From the NCBI GenBank assembly GCA_965215385.1, contig OZ244059.1:3517093-3581092 (forward strand): a stretch of 64,000 bases of DNA, in the 5' to 3' direction. This document shows, piece by piece, positions 17,412 through 26,037 of the stretch. The notes below the pieces were generated by a model. It was not told the DNA's origin. It was given only the letters and a program-made list of their open reading frames with translations, and made no database searches. Position 1 is the stretch's first letter. Every line of letters starts with the position of its first letter. A program made the translations under genes and the position numbers. Origin of the DNA: JAPORY01 sp965215385. GTDB taxonomy: Bacteria > Pseudomonadota > Alphaproteobacteria > Rhodobacterales > Rhodobacteraceae.

Positions 17412-19739
17412 ATGGATCACGCTTCCCATAACACAATTGTCAGTTTCATCTGGTCGATCGCCGATGATTGTCTGCGGGATGTGTTTGTTCGCGGCAAATA
17501 CCGCGATGTCATTCTTCCAATGTTTGTTCTGCGGCGATTGGATTGCTTACTGGAACCGACAAAGCAGGCAGTCCGGGACGAAGTGCAATTCCAAACGGAT
17601 GAGTTTGGTTTGACCGAACTGGATTCAGCAGGTCTGCAGCAAGCGTCGGGCTATGTATTTTACAACACATCCGAATGGACGCTGAAATCGCTGCTGGGCA
17701 ATCCGTCGCAATTAGAAGCCAATATGAATGCTTACCTGAACGGTTTCAGTGATAATGTGAAAGAGATCATCGACAATTTTGATCTCCGCACACAAATACG
17801 GAAAATGCTTGCAGCAGATGTTTTGTTTGACGTGATTGAAAAATATGTGTCCGAAGACATCAACCTCACGCCAGACGATAAACGCGCTTCCGATGGTAAA
17901 ATCCAACCTGGGTTGAGTAATCTGGGCATGGGGTATGTCTTTGAGGAACTCATCCGTAAGTTTAATGAAGAGAACAACGAAGAGGCAGGTGAACACTTTA
18001 CGCCGCGGGATGTGATCAAGCTGATGACTCATCTTCTATTTGATCCCGTCAAGGATGATCTACCACCAGTGTTGACTGTTTATGACCCGGCTTGCGGATC
18101 CGGTGGTATGCTGACGGAGGCTCAGAATTTCATCACCGACCCCACCGGTGGAATTCAGTCTAAGGCTGATGTGTACATCTATGGCAAGGAAGTGAACCCA
18201 GAAACCTTCGCTATTTGTAAATCCGACATGATGATCAAGGACAACGATCCTGAGAACATCAAACTCGGCTCAACGCTTGCCACGAATGACTTCTCGAGCA
18301 TGACGTTCGATTTCATGCTGTCGAACCCACCCTACGGCAAATCATGGAAAACAGATCAGAAATACATCAAAGATGGCAAGGACGTACTTGATCCGCGCTT
18401 TCAGGTTAATCTCAAGAATTATGATGGCGAGATCGTGACCTGTGACGCGACACCGCGCTCATCGGATGGTCAACTTCTCTTCTTGATGGAGATGGCCGAC
18501 AAGATGCGGAAACTGGCCGACAACCCAAAGGGATCTCGGATTGCATCAGTTCACAATGGTTCGTCGCTCTTCACTGGCGATGCTGGCGGGGGTGAAAGTA
18601 ACATCCGCCGACATTTGATCGAAAAGGATATGGTTGAGGCGATCATCCAGCTTCCCAACAACTTGTTCTACAATACTGGCATCACTACCTACATTTGGGT
18701 TGTGACCAACAACAAACCCGCGCACCGTAAGGGTAAGGTTCAATTGATTAATGCATCAGAAATGTATACCAAACGACGCAAGAACTTAGGCAATAAGAAC
18801 TGCGACTTGAGTGATCAGTATATCGATACGATCACCAGCTTGTACATGTCATTTGTGAATGAAGATGTATCCAAGGTCTTCGAAAACACCGATTTTGGAT
18901 ACTACAAAGTCACCGTATACCGCCCACTGCGGAAGAAAGCGCAATTTACGCCGGAGCGTGTTGCAACCCTACGCTTTACGACCAGTATGCAAGAGGCGAT
19001 GAGCTGGGTTTACAACAAGTATGGGGATGACGTTTATACGAACATCAATGATCATAAACAGGCCATTCAGGAGTATTTGGAGCGACAAGAAATCACCCTT
19101 TCGCCGAAGAACCGCAAAGCATTGCTTGATCCCGAGACATGGCAGGCACAAAAGGACTTGATGGACGAAGCCGAACAACTGATGGCCTCTATCGGTCAGG
19201 ACGTGTTCGATGACTTCAACGCATTTAAGGCAAAGGTTGATGCTGACCTCACAGCTCGCAAGGTCAAACTTACTGCTTCCCAAAAAAACCAAATCCTGAA
19301 TGCTGTGTCCTGGCGAGATGAAGGAGCTGCCAAAGTTGTCAAGAAGGTGCATAAGCTGACCGACTCCAAACTGAGTGAATTGATGACTAAGCTTGACGCC
19401 ACCAAAGATGAACTGCACGATCATGGATACTGGCTGACGGAAACTGCGGGTGAATATATCGAATACGAGGTGGATAAAGATCTGCGCGATAGTGAGAACG
19501 TGCCGCTTAAGGACAACATCCATGCTTATTTTCTACGAGAGGTGCGTCCGCATGTGAATGATGCCTGGCTCGATATCTCATCGGTCAAGATCGGTTATGA
19601 GGTCAGCTTTAATCGCTATTTCTACCAGCACAAACCGCTGCATAGTCTGAACGAGGTTGCTCAGGAAATTCTGGATCTTGAGAAAGAAACCGAAGGTCTC
19701 TTGAAGCGGTTAGTCAGATTCACCGGTGAGCAGGCTTGA
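17412..19739 (+). CDS. hsdM: Type I restriction-modification methyltransferase subunit HsdM
   Basis: N6-adenine methyltransferase subunit of a type I system. The HsdM N-terminal helical domain is visible (FIWSIADDCLRDVFVRGKYR, VLRRLDCLLEP), followed by the AdoMet motif DPACGSGG at residues 225-232 and the catalytic NPPY at 305-308. At 775 residues it is longer than the usual ~500; a helical C-terminal extension of about 250 residues follows the methylase domain and probably contacts HsdS. AGGA precedes the ATG. First gene of the operon hsdM, DUF262/DUF1524, hsdS, hsdR. Confidence 0.96.
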   Translation: MDHASHNTIVSFIWSIADDCLRDVFVRGKYRDVILPMFVLRRLDCLLEPTKQAVRDEVQFQTDEFGLTELDSAGLQQASGYVFYNTSEWTLKSLLGNPSQLEANMNAYLNGFSDNVKEIIDNFDLRTQIRKMLAADVLFDVIEKYVSEDINLTPDDKRASDGKIQPGLSNLGMGYVFEELIRKFNEENNEEAGEHFTPRDVIKLMTHLLFDPVKDDLPPVLTVYDPACGSGGMLTEAQNFITDPTGGIQSKADVYIYGKEVNPETFAICKSDMMIKDNDPENIKLGSTLATNDFSSMTFDFMLSNPPYGKSWKTDQKYIKDGKDVLDPRFQVNLKNYDGEIVTCDATPRSSDGQLLFLMEMADKMRKLADNPKGSRIASVHNGSSLFTGDAGGGESNIRRHLIEKDMVEAIIQLPNNLFYNTGITTYIWVVTNNKPAHRKGKVQLINASEMYTKRRKNLGNKNCDLSDQYIDTITSLYMSFVNEDVSKVFENTDFGYYKVTVYRPLRKKAQFTPERVATLRFTTSMQEAMSWVYNKYGDDVYTNINDHKQAIQEYLERQEITLSPKNRKALLDPETWQAQKDLMDEAEQLMASIGQDVFDDFNAFKAKVDADLTARKVKLTASQKNQILNAVSWRDEGAAKVVKKVHKLTDSKLSELMTKLDATKDELHDHGYWLTETAGEYIEYEVDKDLRDSENVPLKDNIHAYFLREVRPHVNDAWLDISSVKIGYEVSFNRYFYQHKPLHSLNEVAQEILDLEKETEGLLKRLVRFTGEQA

Positions 19740-19742
19740 TTG

Positions 19743-21575
19743 ATGCAAGATATCAAAGGTTATGACCGCTCGATCCAAGAATTGTTGTCCGGCGGCAGTT
19801 ACGGCATCGATTACTACCAGCGTGAATACAAATGGGGTCGTAAACAGCTTCAGGAACTCTTGGAAGATCTGACGGGGCGTTTTCTCGAGAGCTATCAGCC
19901 AGGCGATGCCGCAAGGGAGGTGGCTCACTACGGGCATTACTTCCTTGGATCGGTGGTTGTGAGTCAGAATGACGAAATGCGTCACATTGTAGATGGACAG
20001 CAAAGAATGACTTCTTTGTCAATTCTGCTCATTTACTTGAACAATCTTCAGAAGGGACGTGATCAGCAAGTCTCAATCCAGTCGATGATTTATGCGGACG
20101 ATTTTGGCGAGAAAAAGTTCAAAATGGATGTGCCTGAACGCAATGACTGCATGGAAGCATTGTTCAACGAAATGCCGGTAAACACCGATGATGTTTCAGA
20201 GTCTGTTCGTAACTTGGTAGCCCGATATCAAGATCTTGGTGAATTGTTTCCCGAAGAACTCCAAGGCGATGCATTGCCGTTGTTCATTTATTGGATAATG
20301 CGCAAAGTGAAGTTGATTGAGATCATCGCCTACGCTGATGAGGATGCATACACCATTTTCGAAACGATGAATGATCGGGGGTTGTCGCTAACTCCAACCG
20401 ACATGCTCAAAGGGTATCTGCTTGCCAATATTGATAACGCCGAGAAAAGGCTTGAAGCTGATAGGCTGATAAAGAAGTGGTTGGCGAGATTTGCGGAATT
20501 TGGCAAAGAAACAGACGCAGATTTTTTCAAGGCATGGCTCAGGTCCCAATACGCACAAAAAATCAGAGAACGCAAAAAGGATGCCAAGCCGGAAGATTTT
20601 GATCTGATCGGAACCGAGTTCCACTGTTGGGTTCGCAATCACGCGAACTCATTGGGTTTACACGACAGCAGCGATTTTTATCGCTTTGTATTGCGTGATT
20701 TGCAGTTCTATGCCGGGTACTATATTCGCCTGCTAAACGCGGCCACCAAAAGGACTGAAGAACTGGAGAGTGTCCGATATAACGCAGATGCAGGATTTAC
20801 ACTCCAGCATCACGTTATGTTAGCTGCTGTCACTCCCGATGGCGACGAACAGACAGCCATTGCCAAGATGCGTGTTGTGTCTGATTTTCTTGATAACTGG
20901 CTTAATCTTCGGTTCTGGAACTCCAAATCCAACAGTTATTCAACGATGTCGTACGCTGTATTCCTCGTGATCCGTAGCATCAGAGGAAAGTCTCTGACCG
21001 AGATACGAACCATCCTTCACGACCAGTTGATAAAAGAGATGGAAGAAATCGATTTTTCCGCTCCGGTCGGCCTGAACCAGTTTTTCGCCAAAGCTATCCA
21101 CCGGCAGTTAGCTCGATTCACTGATTGGTTAGAGCAGCAATCTGGCGGGCCTGGACACTACGAGGAGTACATCGTTCGTTCCGGTAAGAACGCCTTTGAG
21201 ATTGAGCATATATGGGCGGATCACTACGACCGGTTCAAGCACGAATTCGATCAGCAGAATAATTTTGATCAGTACCGCAATTTTATTGGAGGACTGCTGT
21301 TATTACCGAAGAAAATCAATGCCAGTCTCAACGATAGGACTTATGAGGAGAAACTTCCGCATTACCTGAAACAGAACGCTCTGGCCCAGTCGCTGCACAA
21401 AGATTTCTATAGCAACCATCCTGGTTTTCAGCAGACAATCACCAAGCACTCCCTGCTATTTCGTTCACACGACAGCTTCACCAAAGCCGATCTTGAGGAA
21501 CGCTCACAATTGTATTGCCAATTGGCCGCTCTGATCTGGTCACCGGATCGTCTTCTGGATGGGGAAGAAGTGTAA
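19743..21575 (+). CDS. DUF262/DUF1524 (GmrSD-like) protein embedded in hsd operon
   Basis: A 610-residue fusion of the two domains of GmrSD-type (type IV) modification-dependent nucleases. The DUF262 domain is at the N-terminus (YYQREYKW, then VDGQQRMTSLS with Asp84-Gln87), and a DUF1524 HNH-type domain is near the C-terminus (IEHIWADH with His489, then NFIGGLLLLPKKINASLNDR). Family members cut DNA with modified bases, fuelled by NTP. It starts 4 bp after the hsdM stop and its own stop TAA shares a base with the hsdS ATG, so it is an integral cistron of the type I operon. Role as companion nuclease against modified phage DNA is inference; other DUF262 roles are possible. Confidence 0.9.
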   Translation: MQDIKGYDRSIQELLSGGSYGIDYYQREYKWGRKQLQELLEDLTGRFLESYQPGDAAREVAHYGHYFLGSVVVSQNDEMRHIVDGQQRMTSLSILLIYLNNLQKGRDQQVSIQSMIYADDFGEKKFKMDVPERNDCMEALFNEMPVNTDDVSESVRNLVARYQDLGELFPEELQGDALPLFIYWIMRKVKLIEIIAYADEDAYTIFETMNDRGLSLTPTDMLKGYLLANIDNAEKRLEADRLIKKWLARFAEFGKETDADFFKAWLRSQYAQKIRERKKDAKPEDFDLIGTEFHCWVRNHANSLGLHDSSDFYRFVLRDLQFYAGYYIRLLNAATKRTEELESVRYNADAGFTLQHHVMLAAVTPDGDEQTAIAKMRVVSDFLDNWLNLRFWNSKSNSYSTMSYAVFLVIRSIRGKSLTEIRTILHDQLIKEMEEIDFSAPVGLNQFFAKAIHRQLARFTDWLEQQSGGPGHYEEYIVRSGKNAFEIEHIWADHYDRFKHEFDQQNNFDQYRNFIGGLLLLPKKINASLNDRTYEEKLPHYLKQNALAQSLHKDFYSNHPGFQQTITKHSLLFRSHDSFTKADLEERSQLYCQLAALIWSPDRLLDGEEV

Positions 21576-22861
21576 TGTTGGGTAATCATGCAAAATACGA
21601 TAGCTATAAGGACTGCGGCATTGATTGGTTGGGGCTAATACCTTCTGAATGGCAACTCAAGAAATCAAAGTACATATAGCGAGAAATCGAAGATCGATCC
21701 GACGATGGTGAAGAACAGCTACTGTCTGTTTCACAATATGATGGCGTGGTACCAAATACCTCCGAGAGCCGCAGCGAAAGCCTTGAAGGATATAAGAAGG
21801 TATTTCCAAGTCACTTGGTGACCAACATTATGTTAGCTTGGATGGGTGGATTGGGTATATCAGAACATCATGGCATCGTGAGCCCGGCTTATGCGGTTTA
21901 TGGGCTGATCGAAGACCACAATGCCAATTATCTTGGATATCTCTATCGAACAAAAGTCTATCTGGGGGAATTTGCCAGAAAGTCGACGGGTGTTGTGCCC
22001 TCCCGGTGGCGAATGTATTCGGATGACTTTGGTCAGGTTTCGACACTTCTTCCACCAAAAGAAACCCAGAACCGCATTGTGAAATTTCTTGACGCGAAAA
22101 CTGCTGCGATTGATGAAGCGATTGCCAAGAAGCGGCGGTTGATCGAGCTGCTGAACGAGCAAAAGGCGATTCTGATCAACCGGGCCGTGACCAAAGGCCT
22201 CAACCCCGATGCCCCCATGAAAAGCAATGGAATAGGAGATCGATCCGACGACGGTGAAGCAAAAGCCAAACGGAGGGCTTGGTTTGGTGACTTGCCCGAC
22301 GGTTGGAAGAGTCGAAAACTCAAGTATGTTGCGGAGTTGAGAAGTGAGAGAGAAATCGCTTTATACTCCAGCCTGAGGTATATCGGTTTGGAGAACATTC
22401 ACTCTTGGAGCGGATCCCTAAGTCCATCCGAATCTGAACCTGAGGGGCTAGCATCTAAATTCTTTGTTGGAGATGTTCTCTTTGGGAAACTCCGGCCGAA
22501 TTTGGCTAAAGTTTATGCTACGGAATTCGATGGACTGTGTTCAACCGATGTTTTGGTGCTTGAACCAAAGGCAATGAGTGCAAGGTATCTCTTGTATACT
22601 TTGATTTCGCGCCTGTTCATCGAGTTAGTATCCAGTTCTGTTTTCGGTGCTAAAATGCCACGTGCTAGTTGGGACTTCATTGGTAAGCAACTTGTGCCTC
22701 TTCCCGACCTCGCCACCCAGAACCGCATCGTACGCTTTCTCGACGCGAAATCCGCTGAGATTGATGAAGCGTTTGCCAAGGAGCACCGTTTGATTGACCT
22801 GTTGAGCGAATTCAAGCAAACCCTGATCGCCAATGCGGTCACGGGGAAGATCAAGATTTAA
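21575..22861 (+). pseudogene. hsdS: Type I specificity subunit HsdS, interrupted
   Basis: The specificity subunit reads from ATG 21575 (IDWLGLIPSEW, the usual HsdS opening) but has an in-frame TAG at 21677-21679, after 34 residues, within the first target-recognition domain. The frame then continues to the end: TRD1, conserved helix QNRIVKFLDAKTAAIDEAI, then TRD2, and the second conserved helix QNRIVRFLDAKSAEIDEAF. Only the single stop prevents a 428-residue protein. Internal initiation, for example GTG 21746, would give a subunit lacking part of TRD1. Without HsdS the HsdM/HsdR proteins lack sequence specificity. Confidence 0.88.
21691..22259 (+). repeat. 23-bp direct repeats within hsdS
   Basis: A 23-bp sequence starting AGATCGATCCGACGA and ending GGTGAAG occurs at 21691-21713 and 22237-22259 with one mismatch, in the same reading frame and 546 bp (182 codons) apart. 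It encodes DRSDDGE both times. Recombination between the two would remove most of TRD1 in frame. Confidence 0.8.
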
Positions 22862-22876
22862 CCTGAGGGTTTGGGC

Positions 22877-25834
22877 ATGGTCAGCGAGACAAGTGAGAAA
22901 GCCCTTGAGGACTTAATCGAAGCGGCCTTTCTGGCGACGGGCTATGTCCAGGGCCGCAACACGGATTTTGACGCGGAATTGGCTCTGGACACCACACAGT
23001 TCTGGACCTTCCTGGAGGCCACACAGGCGGACGAACTCGACAAGCTGCGGCCCTATGGTGATTGGAAAGCTCGTATCCTGAACCGTCTCAACAACAAGAT
23101 CAAGAAGGATGGTCTCCTCACCGTTCTGAAGAAAGGTCTGAGCATTGAGAATGTCCATCTCAAACTGCTTTACCGTTTGCACTACAACACTCTGAACCCC
23201 GAGGTAGAGCGGCTGTTTGAAGCCAATATCTTCTCGGTCACCCGGCAGGTGCATTTCTCCAACGTCACGCCGATGGACTCGGTCGATCTGGTGCTGTTCA
23301 TCAACGGCCTACCCGTTGTGACCATGGAACTCAAGCAGCCATGGAAAGGTCAGACCGTCCATCATGCTCGCATGCAGTACCAAAACCGCGATTACCGTGA
23401 ACCGTTGTTCCAATTCGGTCGCTGTTTAGTGCATTTTGCGGTGGATACGCAAGAAGTATCCATGTCCACCAGGCTGGCTGGGACGAACACGTTCTTCCTA
23501 CCGTTCAATAAAGGTGATGGTCATGGCAAGGGCAACCCGATCAATCCGGTGGGTCACAAGACCGCGTACCTGTGGGAAGACGTTCTGCAAAAACGGTCAC
23601 TGACTAATATCATTGAGCACTTCGCCAAGATCGTCACGGAAGAGGATAAGGAGACTGGTAAGAACGTCAAGACACTGTTCTTTCCCCGATATCATCAGTT
23701 GGATGTCGTGAGACAAGTGCTCAATGATGTTAAATCCAATGGTGTAGGATGTCGATATCTGATCCAGCACTCAGCAGGGTCGGGTAAATCGAATTCCATC
23801 ACTTGGCTCGGGTATCAGTTGATCGAGACGTATAATGCGGAGGGCACCGCTAACATCTTTGATAGCGTGATTGTGGTCACGGATCGGCGGATTTTGGACA
23901 AGCAGTTGAAGGACAACATCCAAGCGTTCTCGGAGGTTAAGAATGTCGTCGCCCATGCCTACGATTCTGCCGAATTGAAGCGTACGCTGGAGAACGGTAA
24001 GAAGCTGATCATTACCACGATCCAGAAATTCCCATGGATGCTGGAGGGCATCGCCGATCTCTCTGACCGGAAGTTCGCAGTGATCATCGACGAGGCCCAT
24101 TCCTCCCAGTCCGGCAAGGCTGCCGACACGATGAACGAAACGATCAGCGGTGGTCGTGACGAGGAGGAGCCGGAAGACCTGCAAGACAAGATTTTGGCGG
24201 CGATGGATCGCCGGAAAATGGGACGCAACGCCTCGTTCTTTGCGTTTACTGCAACACCCAAGAATACCACGCTCGAACGCTTTGGACGGCAGACAACAGA
24301 CGGTCGCTTCGTACCCTTTCATCTATATTCAATGAAGCAGGCGATTGAGGAAGGCTTCATTCTGGATGTGTTAAAGAATTATACCACAATCAGAAGCTAC
24401 TACGAACTTCAGAAATCCATCGACGATAATCCGGAGTTCAATACCAAGAGGGCACAGAGCAAGCTACGGAGCCATGTCGAAGCCCATCCCGACACCATCA
24501 AGACTAAAGTTGGGATCATGCTCGACCACTTTCATGAACGTGTGGTGCGGCCCCAAAAACTGAAGGGCAAGGCGCGGGCCATGGTTGTCACACGAAACAT
24601 CGAGTCGGCCATTCAGTATTTTCTGGCCATCAGAGAGTCTCTGAAGGCCACAGGAAACCGGTACAAAGCGGTGGTCGCCTTTACTGGCACAAAGTCGGTT
24701 GATGGAGTAGAGTACACTGAGGACAGATTGAACGGGTTTTCAGGTAATGAGATCGCAAAAAAGTTCAAAGACGACGCGTACCGCATTCTGGTGGTGGCGA
24801 ACAAGTTCCTGATGGGCTTCGATGAGCCGATGCTCACCACAATGTATGTGGATAAAAAACTGCAAGGTGTGTTGGCGGTGCAGGCTCTGTCGCGACTGAA
24901 CCGATCCAACCGGAAACTGGGTAAGGAAGAGACCTTCATCCTCGATTTCCACAATACGGTTGAGGATATCAAAGAGGCCTTCGATCCGTTTTACACATCA
25001 ACTGCTCTGAGTCAGCCAACCGACGTCAATGTGTTGCATGATCTCAAGGATGATCTGGATGATACGGGCATTTATGAATGGGACGAAGTGGTTCAATTTA
25101 ATCAACTCTTCTTAGATGGTGCTGAAGCGGATCAACTCTCACCGATCCTGGATATGGCTGCGAGTCGCTTCAACGAACAAGAAGATAGCGAGAAGATCGA
25201 TACCAAGATCAAAGCCAAACAGTTTGTCAAAATCTACGCTCAGGTGGCCTGTATCATCCCGTTCGATAATGCGAATTGGGAAATGCTACATTGGTTCCTG
25301 AAGTTCCTGATCCCTGAAATGAAGGTCAAGGACAACGACCAATCAAAAATTGATGGATTGCTGGAAAGTATCGACCTGACTACCTACGGCCTGGAGCGAG
25401 TAAAGATCAGTCATACAATTAGTCTGGACGACTCGGACAGCGCGATTGACCCAGCAAATCCAAATCTCCGGGGTGGTTATGATGATCCGGGAATAGACCC
25501 TTTGGACAAGATCATTGCTGACTTCAACGAACGCTATTTCAAGGGGTGGGATGCAACTTTGGAAGAGAAGAAGATTAAGCTGATCAACATCCTGAATCAT
25601 GCTAAGGAAAACCAAGCGTTCCAAGAGAAAGTTATGTCAAACCCCGATGAACAAAACCGTCGTATCGCAAGCGGAAATCTGTTTGAAAAAGCCATGTACA
25701 AAGAGCGGAAAAGAGAATTAGATCTTTACAAAAAGTACATCTCAGATGACGACTTCAAGTTAGGTCTACATGAAGCCCTGTTTCGCGTGATGGAGCAGGA
25801 TTTGAAATCGAATTCCAGACCTGAAGCGAGATAG
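22877..25834 (+). CDS. hsdR: Type I restriction endonuclease/translocase subunit HsdR
   Basis: Motor and nuclease subunit, 985 residues. The PD-(D/E)xK nuclease part is N-terminal (DSVDLVLFINGLPVVTMELK), the SF2 translocase follows with Walker A GSGKS (residues 301-305), DEAH (405-408), then FAFTATP and QALSRLNR helicase motifs, and a helical C-terminus. The ATG at 22877 follows a GAGGG ribosome-binding site by 7 bp and is preferred to the TTG at 22871. It is the last gene of the hsd operon, and its frame is intact. Confidence 0.95.
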   Translation: MVSETSEKALEDLIEAAFLATGYVQGRNTDFDAELALDTTQFWTFLEATQADELDKLRPYGDWKARILNRLNNKIKKDGLLTVLKKGLSIENVHLKLLYRLHYNTLNPEVERLFEANIFSVTRQVHFSNVTPMDSVDLVLFINGLPVVTMELKQPWKGQTVHHARMQYQNRDYREPLFQFGRCLVHFAVDTQEVSMSTRLAGTNTFFLPFNKGDGHGKGNPINPVGHKTAYLWEDVLQKRSLTNIIEHFAKIVTEEDKETGKNVKTLFFPRYHQLDVVRQVLNDVKSNGVGCRYLIQHSAGSGKSNSITWLGYQLIETYNAEGTANIFDSVIVVTDRRILDKQLKDNIQAFSEVKNVVAHAYDSAELKRTLENGKKLIITTIQKFPWMLEGIADLSDRKFAVIIDEAHSSQSGKAADTMNETISGGRDEEEPEDLQDKILAAMDRRKMGRNASFFAFTATPKNTTLERFGRQTTDGRFVPFHLYSMKQAIEEGFILDVLKNYTTIRSYYELQKSIDDNPEFNTKRAQSKLRSHVEAHPDTIKTKVGIMLDHFHERVVRPQKLKGKARAMVVTRNIESAIQYFLAIRESLKATGNRYKAVVAFTGTKSVDGVEYTEDRLNGFSGNEIAKKFKDDAYRILVVANKFLMGFDEPMLTTMYVDKKLQGVLAVQALSRLNRSNRKLGKEETFILDFHNTVEDIKEAFDPFYTSTALSQPTDVNVLHDLKDDLDDTGIYEWDEVVQFNQLFLDGAEADQLSPILDMAASRFNEQEDSEKIDTKIKAKQFVKIYAQVACIIPFDNANWEMLHWFLKFLIPEMKVKDNDQSKIDGLLESIDLTTYGLERVKISHTISLDDSDSAIDPANPNLRGGYDDPGIDPLDKIIADFNERYFKGWDATLEEKKIKLINILNHAKENQAFQEKVMSNPDEQNRRIASGNLFEKAMYKERKRELDLYKKYISDDDFKLGLHEALFRVMEQDLKSNSRPEAR

Positions 25835-26037
25835 CTTTTGGTTGCTTTAATTTGTGTCCGTTGTTGACTTTAACCAGCATAGTTCCCAGCAGTTTGATGT
25901 TTTGTCTTTCTAACATAAGCCCCAGCAACAAACTCATTGATATGTGCAATCCATCGGCTGCTTGTAAAGATAACAACCATGCTTGGAAAAAAAGAACTGT
26001 TACGTTCCGTCCCATCCTCCACCATAGGACTTAACTG

